From contig JBCCEW010000002.1 in the NCBI GenBank assembly GCA_039030075.1, positions 310,001-374,000 of the forward strand: a stretch of DNA of 64,000 nt. The letters run 5' to 3'. The notes beneath the pieces were generated by a model, which worked only from the letters and a program-made list of their open reading frames with translations, did not search any database and was not told where the DNA came from. The translations under genes were made by a program, and so were the position numbers. How positions within the stretch are numbered: position 1 is the first letter of the stretch; each line of letters opens with the position of its first letter. The DNA is from Myxococcota bacterium. Its GTDB lineage: Bacteria > Myxococcota_A > UBA9160 > SMWR01. This document shows, piece after piece, positions 45,478-53,605 of this stretch.

Positions 45478-46287
45478 TCAGCGCCCTGCGAACTTCGGGT
45501 CGCGGCGCTCGCGCGCGGCGGCCAGGCCCTCGTGCACGTCCTGTGACTCGAAGGTCACGGCCTGCTCGTGGGCCTCGAAGCTCAGCTGGTCCTCGAGGGT
45601 GGCGTCGGCGGTGCGATCCAGCGCGCGCTTCACCGCCCGGACGGCGAGCGGCGCGCAGGCGGCGATCTCTTCCGCCAGCGCCCGAGCGGCCGGGACGACC
45701 TCCGCCGCGGGGAGCACCCGGTTCGCCAGGCCCATCGCGGCGGCCTCTCGGCCGTCGATCACGCGGCTCGTATAGAGCAGCTCGGCCGCCTGCGGCCCGC
45801 CGACCAGGCGAGGCAGGGTCCAGGTGGCCGCCATGCCCGGGTGGAGGCCGAGCTTCGTGAAGTTGAGTCCGAGCTTCGCTTCCTCGGCCACCAGGCGCAG
45901 GTCGCAGCCCAGCGCGACACAGAGACCGGCGCCCACGGCATGGCCGTTGATGGCAGCGATGCTGGGGCAGGGGAGTTCCCGCACCGACAGGAAGAGCTTG
46001 TAGAAACTCCGCATTGTGTCGCGGATGCCGCGGCGCGCGACGCCGGGCTCGGCGGCCCCCTCGGCGGCTCGCTCCTCGATCATCCCGAGGTCGCCCCCGG
46101 CCGAGAACGCGCGCCCCGCACCGGTCAGGATCACCGCACGCAGATCGGACTGATCGCGCAGCGCGGCGATGCGCCGGGCGAAGACCTCGCCCATGGCCTG
46201 GGTCATGGCGTTGCGGCGGTCGGGGTCGTCGAAGGTGAGGGTGGCGATGCCGCCCTCCTGGTGGAGCTGGACGAGTGCGTCGGTCAT
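45478..46287 (-). CDS. Crotonase-fold protein (enoyl-CoA hydratase/isomerase family), hydratase glutamates not conserved
   Basis: 269-aa crotonase-superfamily protein. ATLTFDDPDRRNAMTQAM, GRAFSAGGDLGMIEERA (oxyanion hole) and INGHAVGAGLCVALGCDLRLVAEEAKLGLNFTKLGLHPGMAATWTLPRLVG are the usual motifs. Aligned by eye with rat enoyl-CoA hydratase, Glu144 (GGGCEL) falls on Cys and Glu164 (QPEI) on Phe, so simple hydration of enoyl-CoA is doubtful. Isomerase, decarboxylase or thioesterase activity is possible. The ATG at 46287 is used. It is convergent with the hydrolase; the ftsZ terminator lies just upstream of it. Confidence 0.85.
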   Translation of the reverse strand: MTDALVQLHQEGGIATLTFDDPDRRNAMTQAMGEVFARRIAALRDQSDLRAVILTGAGRAFSAGGDLGMIEERAAEGAAEPGVARRGIRDTMRSFYKLFLSVRELPCPSIAAINGHAVGAGLCVALGCDLRLVAEEAKLGLNFTKLGLHPGMAATWTLPRLVGGPQAAELLYTSRVIDGREAAAMGLANRVLPAAEVVPAARALAEEIAACAPLAVRAVKRALDRTADATLEDQLSFEAHEQAVTFESQDVHEGLAAARERRDPKFAGR

Positions 46288-46336
46288 GGCGCCGGATCCT
46301 AGCCTCGATCCCGGGCGCGCCACGCTCGCTGCCACG

Positions 46337-46366
46337 AAAAAGGGCGCCCCGCGAAGCGGGACGCCC
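46337..46366 (-). terminator. Rho-independent terminator of ftsZ/dcw cluster
   Basis: Hairpin 46342-46366 (GGGCG/CGCCC plus CCCGC/GCGGG, one mismatch, GAA loop) followed on the minus strand by TTTTTC. It lies 33 bases past the ftsZ stop and closes the division cluster. Confidence 0.85.
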
Positions 46367-46398
46367 TGGGATTCCGGAGCCGCCGTGGGCGGCCGGGA

Positions 46399-47835
46399 TC
46401 AGTCGGCCGAGCGGCGCAGGAAGGCGGGTTTGTCCCGGTCTTCCTCGTCCTCCTCGCTCGAGTTGCGCCGCAGGAAGGTGGGCACGTCGAGCTCGTCCTC
46501 GAAGGGCGACATCCAGTCCTCGCCCTCGGGCTGCCCCGCGGGCGGCTCGGGCGCGGTGGTCGGTGCCGCGATCTCGTCCGCGGTCGCGGCCGGGAGCATC
46601 GTAGTCTGCGCCGGGGCGCTCGGAGCGGGCTCGGGGGCCGGCTCGCTGGCCCGCGCCGGGGCCCGCGCCGGAGCCGGAGCCGGAGCGGGCTCGGGGCTCG
46701 CATCGAAGCGCAGCGGCGTCACGTTGCTGTGCTCTTCGACCCGGATCTCGGTGGTGGTCTCGCGGGGGTCGCGGCCCACCCGCTCGCCGTCGAGGCCGGT
46801 GGCGATCACGGTGACGCGCATCTCGCCCTCGGGCACCTCGTCGTCGATCACGGCGCCGAAGATGATGTTCGCGTCCTCGTGGGCCGCTTCCTGGATCAGC
46901 GTCGAGGCCTCGTTCACTTCGAAGAGCGAGAGATCCGAGCTGCCCGTGATGTTGATCAGCACGCCCCGCGCACCGTCGATCGAGAGATCCTCGAGCAGCG
47001 GGCTCGAGATGGCCATGCGCGCGGCTTCTTCGGCCCGGTCCTCGCCGTTGGCGACGCCCGTGCCCATGAGCGCGACGCCCATCTCGTTCATGATCGTGCG
47101 CACGTCGGCGAAGTCGAGGTTGATCAGACCGTGGATCGTGATCAGGTCCGAGATGCCGCGCACCGCGTTGTGCAGCACGTCGTCGGCGAGCTTGAACGCG
47201 TCGCGCATCGCCGTGTTCTTGCCGGCCAGGGCGAGCAGCCGCTGGTTCGGAATCGTGATGACCGTGTCGACGACGCGGTGCAGTTCATCGAGCCCGCGCT
47301 CGGCGTGCTTCTGGCGAACCCGACCCTCGAACAGGAACGGTTTCGTCACCACACCGACGGTGAGCGCGCCCATTTCGCGCGCGACTTCGGCCACGATCGG
47401 GGCGGCGCCCGTGCCGGTGCCACCGCCGAGGCCGGCGGTCACGAACACCATGTCCGTGCCTTCGAAGGCCTCGCGCAGTCGCTCGCGGACTTCCAACGCC
47501 GACTGACGTCCCTTGTCCGGGTCGGCGCCGCAGCCGAGGCCGCGCGTCACTTCGCTGCCGAGCTGCACCTTGATCGGCGCCAGGTTGTGCTGCAGCGCCT
47601 GCGAGTCCGTATTGGCCGCGATGAAGTCGACGCCCCGCAGGCCCGAGGTCACCATGTTGTTCAGCGCGTTACCGCCACCGCCGCCGACACCGACGACCTT
47701 GATCACCGCCTTGTTCGTGGCGGTGTCCTCGAACTCGAGGAGGCTCTTTTCCTCCTGGACTTCGGGAGCCGGCGTTTCGATCAGCTCGGTCTGCTGCTTG
47801 GACGAATTGCGATCGGATGAACGCTTGGTCGCCAT
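46399..47835 (-). CDS. ftsZ: Cell division GTPase FtsZ with two C-terminal FLRR peptides
   Basis: Tubulin homologue that forms the division ring. 478 aa from ATG 47835 (GGGGGGTGAGATC upstream; an in-frame start at 47856 adds 7 residues). A polar N-terminal extension of about 40 residues precedes [45 protein letters not shown] is the tubulin GTP motif, and [22 protein letters not shown] the synergy-loop region. A Pro/Ala-rich linker of about 90 residues follows. The tail contains two conserved-peptide-like motifs, VPTFLRR and [10 protein letters not shown], separated by an acidic stretch. Last gene of the dcw cluster, with its own candidate promoter and a terminator. Confidence 0.97.
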   Translation of the reverse strand: MATKRSSDRNSSKQQTELIETPAPEVQEEKSLLEFEDTATNKAVIKVVGVGGGGGNALNNMVTSGLRGVDFIAANTDSQALQHNLAPIKVQLGSEVTRGLGCGADPDKGRQSALEVRERLREAFEGTDMVFVTAGLGGGTGTGAAPIVAEVAREMGALTVGVVTKPFLFEGRVRQKHAERGLDELHRVVDTVITIPNQRLLALAGKNTAMRDAFKLADDVLHNAVRGISDLITIHGLINLDFADVRTIMNEMGVALMGTGVANGEDRAEEAARMAISSPLLEDLSIDGARGVLINITGSSDLSLFEVNEASTLIQEAAHEDANIIFGAVIDDEVPEGEMRVTVIATGLDGERVGRDPRETTTEIRVEEHSNVTPLRFDASPEPAPAPAPARAPARASEPAPEPAPSAPAQTTMLPAATADEIAAPTTAPEPPAGQPEGEDWMSPFEDELDVPTFLRRNSSEEDEEDRDKPAFLRRSAD

Positions 47836-47889
47836 GATCTCACCCCCCAGTGTCACGATGGCGTTGCGACGAATCTGTGTTGTGACGCG

Positions 47890-47919
47890 ATCTTATCGAA
47901 AAACCGCGTTTCTTGTGAG
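47890..47919 (-). promoter_or_regulatory. Candidate ftsZ promoter
   Basis: CTCACA, 18 bases, TAAGAT on the minus strand, in a locally AT-rich stretch about 55 bases before the ftsZ start and just after a hairpin. Confidence 0.4.
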
Positions 47920-47948
47920 GGCTATTCGGTCGCTTTTTCGACGGTGAA

Positions 47949-47980
47949 GGCGGCGGGCTCCCTCGGTGGGAGCCGCCGCC
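47949..47980 (-). terminator. Hairpin between ftsA and ftsZ
   Basis: GGCTCCC/GGGAGCC (loop TCGGT) extended by GGCGGC/GCCGCC across one bulged base, about 35 bases after the ftsA stop. It is a strong stem without a clear U-run; possible partial terminator or RNA-processing site. Confidence 0.45.
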
Positions 47981-48013
47981 GCCGTCATCGTCTGGGCTTG
48001 CCCGGTCGGGGCG

Positions 48014-49243
48014 CTACTCGAACTGGAAGAACCAGTCGCGCATGCGCTGCTTCACCCGCCCGAAGATCGACTCGTCGCGGATCCGGAAGCGGGTGATCTC
48101 GCGATCCTGGGAAGCGCCGAACAGCACGAGACCGACGCCAGTGGCGTACATGGGCCCCCGCACGACGTCCTGGAGCCCTCCGACCCGGCTGGGAATGCCG
48201 TGGCGCACGGGCGTCTCGAAGATCTCCTCGGCGAGGTCCGGCACCCCCTCGAGGGCCGAGCAGCCACCCGTGAGGACCACGCCCGACGGAATCCGCTCCT
48301 CGAGGCCCTCCTTGATGAGGTTCTGGCGGGCGAGGGAGAGGATCTCGTCGATCCGGGGCTCGATGATCTCGCACAGCAACTTCCGCGAGACCTCGCGCGG
48401 GCGTCGGCCGCCGACACTCGGGACGCTGATCACGTCGTCGCTGCCGAGGAAGCGCGCCGCCGCCACGCCGAACTTCTTCTTCACGCGCTCGGCTTCGTCG
48501 AAGGGCGTGCGGAGCCCGACGGCGATGTCGTTGGAGACGTGGGCGCCGCCCAGGCCGAGCACCGAGGTGTGCTTGATCGAGCCCTCGGCGTAGACGGCCA
48601 CGTCGGTGGTGCCGCCGCCGATGTCGATCAGGCAGACGCCCAGATCGCGCTCGTCCTCGGCCAGGCACGCCTCGGCCGATGCCAGCGGCTCGAGGACGAT
48701 GTCCATCACGTTGAGGCCGGCCTTGTTGGCGCACTTCACGATGTTCTGGGCGCTGGTGACCGCGGCCGTGACGATGTGGATCTTCGCTTCGAGGCGCACG
48801 CCGCTCATGCCCAGCGGCTCCCGGATGCCGTCCTGGTCGTCGATGATGAACTCCTGGGGGATCACGTGGATCACCTCGCGGTCCATCGGGATCGAGACGG
48901 CCTTGGCGGCGTCGATCACCCGCTTCACGTCGCCCGGCGAGACCTCGCGGTCCTTCACCGCGACGACGCCGTGGGAGTTGAAGGCCCGGATGTGGCTGCC
49001 TGCGATCCCCGCGTAGACGGCGCTGATCTCACAGTCGGCCATCAGCTCGGCTTCCTCGACGGCGTGTTTGATCGACGCGACCGTCGCGTCGATGTCGACC
49101 ACCACACCCTTGCGCAGGCCGCGCGACGGGTGCGTCCCGATCCCCACGATGTCGATCCCGTCCTCCGTCGGCGCCGCGACGATCACACAGATCTTCGTGG
49201 TGCCGATGTCGAGACCGACGATCAGCTCTTCCTTCTTGCCCAT
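48014..49243 (-). CDS. ftsA: Cell division protein FtsA
   Basis: Actin-like ATPase that tethers FtsZ to the membrane and recruits late divisome proteins. 409 aa. ELIVGLDIGTTKICVIVA is phosphate motif 1, VCLIDIGGGTTDVAVYAEG phosphate motif 2 and VVLTGGCSALEGVPDLAEEIF the adenosine motif. The SHS2 (1c) subdomain is VVVDIDATVASIKHAVEEAELMADCEISAVYAGIAGSHI. The C-terminal VKQRMRDWFFQF is the amphipathic membrane-targeting helix. GAGGGGGGAGAC precedes the ATG at 49243. 90 bases after ftsQ and 178 before ftsZ. Confidence 0.97.
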   Translation of the reverse strand: MGKKEELIVGLDIGTTKICVIVAAPTEDGIDIVGIGTHPSRGLRKGVVVDIDATVASIKHAVEEAELMADCEISAVYAGIAGSHIRAFNSHGVVAVKDREVSPGDVKRVIDAAKAVSIPMDREVIHVIPQEFIIDDQDGIREPLGMSGVRLEAKIHIVTAAVTSAQNIVKCANKAGLNVMDIVLEPLASAEACLAEDERDLGVCLIDIGGGTTDVAVYAEGSIKHTSVLGLGGAHVSNDIAVGLRTPFDEAERVKKKFGVAAARFLGSDDVISVPSVGGRRPREVSRKLLCEIIEPRIDEILSLARQNLIKEGLEERIPSGVVLTGGCSALEGVPDLAEEIFETPVRHGIPSRVGGLQDVVRGPMYATGVGLVLFGASQDREITRFRIRDESIFGRVKQRMRDWFFQFE

Positions 49244-49333
49244 GGCGTCTCCCCCCTCGATGAGACTCGGGTGCGTGCTTGCCGACACCCGTGGTTGTGG
49301 ACGACGCGTCGCATCCACGACGCGGCGCCGCTT

Positions 49334-50191
49334 CTACGCGGAGCCCCCCGACTCCGCCTTGGGTTGCAGGACCGCTTGGCCCGCAAACCGCAAATCCACC
49401 TGTGCCGCCTCGGCGACCTCGGCTGCCCGGTGCGCCAACAGCTCCGCCAGCGACGCGATGCGTGCTTCGAGGTCGTCGCGACCAAGCACGAAGCGCGCGT
49501 CGTAGCCCGGCAGGCGCAACACGAGACCCTCCGGATCGTTCGCCTCGCCGAGCTCGATCTCGGTCGGCATCGCTACCCCCTGCTCGGGCAGGGAGCGCGC
49601 GACGCGGATCGCCTCGGCCAGGTCCGGGTCGGTCTGTCCGGGCGCCGGCGCGCTGGCGGCGCGCAGCCGCGGTAGCGACTCGGCCTCGTCGGCTTCCAGC
49701 ACCGCGAAGGGACGTCCCTCGGCGTCGACGCCGAGCGGGCCACCTCCGCCCTCGATCACCACCAGGGCCTGTCGCTCGCGCACCTCGAGCACCACCGTGC
49801 CGCCGGGCAGGCGCTTCGCACGCGCTTCGGCGACCCAGGCGTGTTCGCCCAGCGCGGCCACCACCCGCTCGGGCTCGGCGCCGTCGTAGTCGAGGCCCAG
49901 CGTGAGCCCGGCAGCGTCGGCGAGCTCGCGGCCGGCGAGGCGTTCGGCGCCCAGCACCTCCACCTGGGTGACGCGCCAGCCCGGATCCCCGAGCTCGGCC
50001 AGGATGGCGTCGCCCTGAACGGCGCCGAGGCTGCCGGCGGCCAGCAGGGCCAGGGCGCCAAACAGGGGCCGGCGTCCCGGCCCGCTCTGCTGCTGCTCGC
50101 GATCACGCATGCGATTCAAGTGGGCATGCGCCCGCGAACGACGTCGCAACGATTCCTGCTCGATCCGGTTCCCCGGCGCTCGGCTCTTCAT
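49334..50191 (-). CDS. ftsQ: Cell division protein FtsQ
   Basis: Bitopic divisome scaffold, 285 aa. A basic cytoplasmic tail (RRRSRAHAHLNRMRDREQQQSGPGRRP) leads into one membrane helix (LFGALALLAAGSLGAVQ), then a POTRA domain (WRVTQVEVLGAERLAGRELADAAGLTLGLDYDG...) and the FtsQ beta domain (ARAKRLPGGTVVLEVRERQALVVIEGGGGPLGVDAEGRPFAVL). Weakly conserved by sequence; position between murB and ftsA and the POTRA pattern make the call. Its ATG overlaps the murB stop (ATGA). Confidence 0.9.
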   Translation of the reverse strand: MKSRAPGNRIEQESLRRRSRAHAHLNRMRDREQQQSGPGRRPLFGALALLAAGSLGAVQGDAILAELGDPGWRVTQVEVLGAERLAGRELADAAGLTLGLDYDGAEPERVVAALGEHAWVAEARAKRLPGGTVVLEVRERQALVVIEGGGGPLGVDAEGRPFAVLEADEAESLPRLRAASAPAPGQTDPDLAEAIRVARSLPEQGVAMPTEIELGEANDPEGLVLRLPGYDARFVLGRDDLEARIASLAELLAHRAAEVAEAAQVDLRFAGQAVLQPKAESGGSA

Positions 50192-51105
50192 CGGTTCCCC
50201 CCTACGATCCGCACTTCTCGTTCCAGGCGATGCCCGCTCTGGGCTTCCACGCGCGCGCGGGCCAGCTCGATCAACGCGAGCACGTCCTCGGCGGTGGCCC
50301 CGCCCGTATTGGCGATGAAATTCGCGTGGACCGGCGAGATCTGGGCGCCGCCCACCTGATGCCCCTTGAGTCCCGCCGCTTCGATCAACCGGCCGGCGTG
50401 GTCGCCGCGCGGGTTCTTGAACACCGAGCCGCACGAAGGCACGGACAGAGGCTGGGTTGCGCCGCGCCGTTCGAGCAGGGCGTCTACCTCGGCGCGGACC
50501 GTCGCCGGGTCCGAGGCGTCGACCCGGATCAGGGCCGAGAGGATCACGCTCCCTGGAGCCAGCCCGCGCAGCGAGCGGTAGCGGAAGCGCAAACGCTCGG
50601 CCGGGAGGTGACGCCGCCGGCCACCGGCCGGGCTCACGACTTCCACCTCGACGGTGCGCGCCCCGATCTCGTGCTGCGGGATGCCGGCGTTCATGGCGAT
50701 CCAACCGCCGATCGTGCCGGGAATGCCGGCGCCGAAGGCCAGGCCTCCGAAACCGCGCTCGACGCAGAATCGAGTCAGCTGGCTGTGGGACACGCCCGCC
50801 TCGACGCGCAGGCAGCCACCCGGGCGCTCTTCGAGCCGACGGAAGCGGGACAGCTGGATCACCACGCCGGCCAGTGGCTGGTCGGGTGCGAGGCAGTTGA
50901 AGCCACCCCCGATCACGTGGTGCGGCACGCGCGCGCGCCCGAGGCGTCGCAAGAGCCCCGCGAGTTCGTTGCGATCGCGCGGGGCCGCGACGGCTTCGGC
51001 CGGACCGCCGACCCGCAGCGACGTCAACCGCGCCAGGGGAACGTCGAAGCGGATCGCATCGCCCAGGGCGTCGGTGAGCTCGTCGCGCAGCGCTCGCGTG
51101 ATCAT
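50188..51105 (-). CDS. murB: UDP-N-acetylenolpyruvoylglucosamine reductase
   Basis: FAD/NADPH enzyme making UDP-MurNAc. 305 aa, type II-like. TSLRVGGPAEAVAAPRDRNELAGLLRRL, HHVIGGGFNCLAPD and GGLAFGAGIPGTIGGWIAMNAG form the FAD site; CGSVFKNPRGDHAGRLIEAAGLKGHQVGGAQISPVHANFIANTGGATAEDVLALI the substrate domain with the proton-donating Ser in GSVFKNP. The GxGSN phosphate loop reads GGGFN here, a small departure. ATG overlaps the murC stop, and its own stop overlaps ftsQ. Confidence 0.95.
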   Translation of the reverse strand: MITRALRDELTDALGDAIRFDVPLARLTSLRVGGPAEAVAAPRDRNELAGLLRRLGRARVPHHVIGGGFNCLAPDQPLAGVVIQLSRFRRLEERPGGCLRVEAGVSHSQLTRFCVERGFGGLAFGAGIPGTIGGWIAMNAGIPQHEIGARTVEVEVVSPAGGRRRHLPAERLRFRYRSLRGLAPGSVILSALIRVDASDPATVRAEVDALLERRGATQPLSVPSCGSVFKNPRGDHAGRLIEAAGLKGHQVGGAQISPVHANFIANTGGATAEDVLALIELARARVEAQSGHRLEREVRIVGGNR

Positions 51106-52487
51106 CAGTCGCGTTGCCCCAAGCCTTCGAGGATGCGCGCGCCCAGACCCGCGATGCTGCCCGCGCCGAGCGTGAGCACCAGGTCACCCGGCTCGGCCTC
51201 GGCGAGGATCCGGGCCAGGGCGGCGTCGAGGTCGCCTTCGTAGAAGACGTGCCGATGGCCGTGGTCGCGAATCGCGTCCGCGAGCAGGGTGGCTTCGACA
51301 CCGGGCAGCTTCGCCTCGCTCGCCGCGTAGATCTCGGTGAGCACCAGCACGTCCGCCCGGTGGAAGCAGCGCGCGAAGTCGTCCCAGAGATCGCGGGTAC
51401 GGGTGAAACGATGGGGCTGGAAGGCGACGACGACGCGGCCCGGGTGCACCTCACGCGCCGCCGACAGCGTCGCTTCGATCTCGGCCGGGTGGTGTCCGTA
51501 ATCGTCGACGACCCGGACGCCGTGGGCTTCCCCCTTCCACTCGAAGCGGCGCTCGATGCCCAGGAAGGTCTCGAGGGCCTCCGCCGCGGTGACGAAGGGC
51601 ACCTCGAGCTCGTGGGCCACGGCCAGCGCCGCCAGGGCGTTCTGCACGTTGTGACGACCGGGCAGGCGAGTCCGCGCGCGCCCCAGCTCTTCGCCGCGGT
51701 GGCGCACGGCGAAGGAGAAGCCCGGCGCGGCGGCTTCGAAGGAGTGCGCCACCCAGTCGGCCTGGTTGCTGGTCCCGTAGGTGATCACCCGCCGCGTCAT
51801 GCGTGGCAGGATCGACTGCACGCCCGGGTGGTCGAGACAGAGCACCGACGCCCCCCAGAAGGGCATGCGATTGCAGAAGGTCACGAAGGCCTCCTGCAGG
51901 GTCTCGTAGTCGCCGTAGTGGTCGAGGTGCTCGGGATCGATGTTGGTGACCACGCCCATCACCGGAGCCAGGCGCAGGAACGAGCCGTCGCTCTCGTCGG
52001 CTTCGGCAACGAGCAACTCGCCGGCGCCGTGGCGCGTGGTCGAGGGCGGATGCTCGGCCTGCAGCACGCGTCCCCCCACGATCGCCGTCGGGTCGAGGCC
52101 GGCCTCGTCCAGGACATGGGCGATCAGCGACGTGGTGGTCGTCTTGCCGTGGCTGCCGGCGACCGCGACGCCGTCCTTCAGGCGCATCACCTCGGCGAGC
52201 ATCTCGGCGCGGGGGATCACCGGGATCTTCGCGGCGTCGGCCTCGCGGATCTCCGGGTTGTCGGCGCGTACCGCCGAGGAGAACACCACGACGTCGGCGT
52301 CGCGCACGTGCTCGGCGGCGTGTCCGACGTGAACGTCGATGCCGAGGCTGCGCAGACGCTCGGTGTTGGCGCTCTCGCGGAGGTCCGAACCCGACACCTG
52401 GTAGCCCTGATTCGCCAACAGCTCGGCGAGGCCGCACATGCCGATGCCGCCGGCGCCCACGAAATGGACCCGCTGGATGCGTCTCAT
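51105..52487 (-). CDS. murC: UDP-N-acetylmuramate-L-alanine ligase
   Basis: Adds L-Ala to UDP-MurNAc. 460 aa. RVHFVGAGGIGMCGLAELLANQGYQVSGSD is the UDP-binding N-domain. VAVAGSHGKTTTTSLIAHVLDEAGLDPTAIVGG is the ATP P-loop; EADESDGSFLRL and NIDPEHLDHYGDYE bind metal and substrate; VDDYGHHPAEIEATL is the C-domain signature. ATG at 52487 overlaps the murG stop, and its stop overlaps the murB start by the ATGA arrangement. Confidence 0.97.
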   Translation of the reverse strand: MRRIQRVHFVGAGGIGMCGLAELLANQGYQVSGSDLRESANTERLRSLGIDVHVGHAAEHVRDADVVVFSSAVRADNPEIREADAAKIPVIPRAEMLAEVMRLKDGVAVAGSHGKTTTTSLIAHVLDEAGLDPTAIVGGRVLQAEHPPSTTRHGAGELLVAEADESDGSFLRLAPVMGVVTNIDPEHLDHYGDYETLQEAFVTFCNRMPFWGASVLCLDHPGVQSILPRMTRRVITYGTSNQADWVAHSFEAAAPGFSFAVRHRGEELGRARTRLPGRHNVQNALAALAVAHELEVPFVTAAEALETFLGIERRFEWKGEAHGVRVVDDYGHHPAEIEATLSAAREVHPGRVVVAFQPHRFTRTRDLWDDFARCFHRADVLVLTEIYAASEAKLPGVEATLLADAIRDHGHRHVFYEGDLDAALARILAEAEPGDLVLTLGAGSIAGLGARILEGLGQRD

Positions 52488-53605
52488 GCGTTCGCCTCGA
52501 GCCAGTGGGCACAGTGGGTGACGACCTCGGCCGCCGCGTCGGGACGCGCCAGATCGCCGGCGGCGCGGCTCATCGGCACCAGCGATTCCGGGTCGTTCGC
52601 GAACTCCGAAAGGGTGTTCAGCAGGGCCTCGCTCTCGAGCGGCCGCGCCTCGAGGAGTCGGGCGGCGCCGTGGGCACTGGCGGCTTCGGCGTTGGCCTTC
52701 TGGTGATCGTCCGCCGCGTACGGGTAGGGCACCAGCACCGCGGGCAGGCCGGCCATCGCCAGCTCGGCGACCGTCAGCGCGCCGCTGCGGCAGATCGCCA
52801 GATCGCTCTGCGCATAGCGCAGGGGCATGTCGGGCTCGAAGGCGACGACCTGGGCGTCGAGCCGCGTATCTGCGTAGGCCTGGGCGACGCGGTCGCGGTC
52901 GGCTTCGCCGGTCTGGTGGAAGATCTCGAAGTGGGAGGCGTCGAGCGCGGAGGCGATCTCGACCAACGCATCGTTGATCTGGCGGGCGCCCTGACTGCCG
53001 CCGAAGACCAGCAAGCGCAGCGGCTTCCCCGGTGCGCGCCGTTCGGGGGCTGCGCGAAACGCCTGCACCAGCTCGCGTCGCAGCGGGGCTCCCGCCACCA
53101 CCGTGTCGCCGCGGGTCTCGAAGTGGCCGTGGGCGGCCTCGAACTGGGTGAACACCGCTCGCGCGAAGCGCGCGGCCAACCGGTTTGCCCGGCCGGGGAT
53201 CGCGTTCGGCTCGACGAGGGCGATCGGCAACCGCCGCAACACGGCGGCGAGCACGCCAGGCACGGACGCGTAGCCGCCCACCGAGACGAGTAGCTGGGCG
53301 CGCCGCTGACCGAGGGCGCGCCACGCCGCGAACACGCCGCGCGCGGTATCGAAGAGCGCGCGCAGCTTCGCGAGGCTGCCGCGTCCCATGATCTGACCGC
53401 TCGGCAAGGTGACGAGGTCGAACCCCGCCTCGGGAACGAGACGGCGCTCGAGTCCGATCTCGCCGCCGAGCAGGAACACGCCGTCGCCACGTGCGGCGAC
53501 CGCCTCGGCGAGCGCGAGCGCCGGCGTCACGTGTCCGCCGGTGCCGCCGCCGGCGATCGCCCAGACAGCGCGCCCGCGCTTGGTGTCCGAAATGGCCGCG
53601 CTCAT
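52484..53605 (-). CDS. murG: UDP-GlcNAc:lipid I N-acetylglucosaminyltransferase
   Basis: Peripheral membrane GT-B enzyme that converts lipid I to lipid II. 373 aa. AIAGGGTGGHVTPALALAEAVAARG is the first G-loop, LLVSVGGYASVPGVLAAVLRRLPIALVEPNAIPGRANRLAARFA the second, LLVFGGSQGARQINDAL the third and ICRSGALTVAELAMAGLPAVLVPYPYAADDHQKANAE the UDP-GlcNAc binding segment with the family Glu. ATG at 53605 overlaps the ftsW stop. Confidence 0.97.
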   Translation of the reverse strand: MSAAISDTKRGRAVWAIAGGGTGGHVTPALALAEAVAARGDGVFLLGGEIGLERRLVPEAGFDLVTLPSGQIMGRGSLAKLRALFDTARGVFAAWRALGQRRAQLLVSVGGYASVPGVLAAVLRRLPIALVEPNAIPGRANRLAARFARAVFTQFEAAHGHFETRGDTVVAGAPLRRELVQAFRAAPERRAPGKPLRLLVFGGSQGARQINDALVEIASALDASHFEIFHQTGEADRDRVAQAYADTRLDAQVVAFEPDMPLRYAQSDLAICRSGALTVAELAMAGLPAVLVPYPYAADDHQKANAEAASAHGAARLLEARPLESEALLNTLSEFANDPESLVPMSRAAGDLARPDAAAEVVTHCAHWLEANA

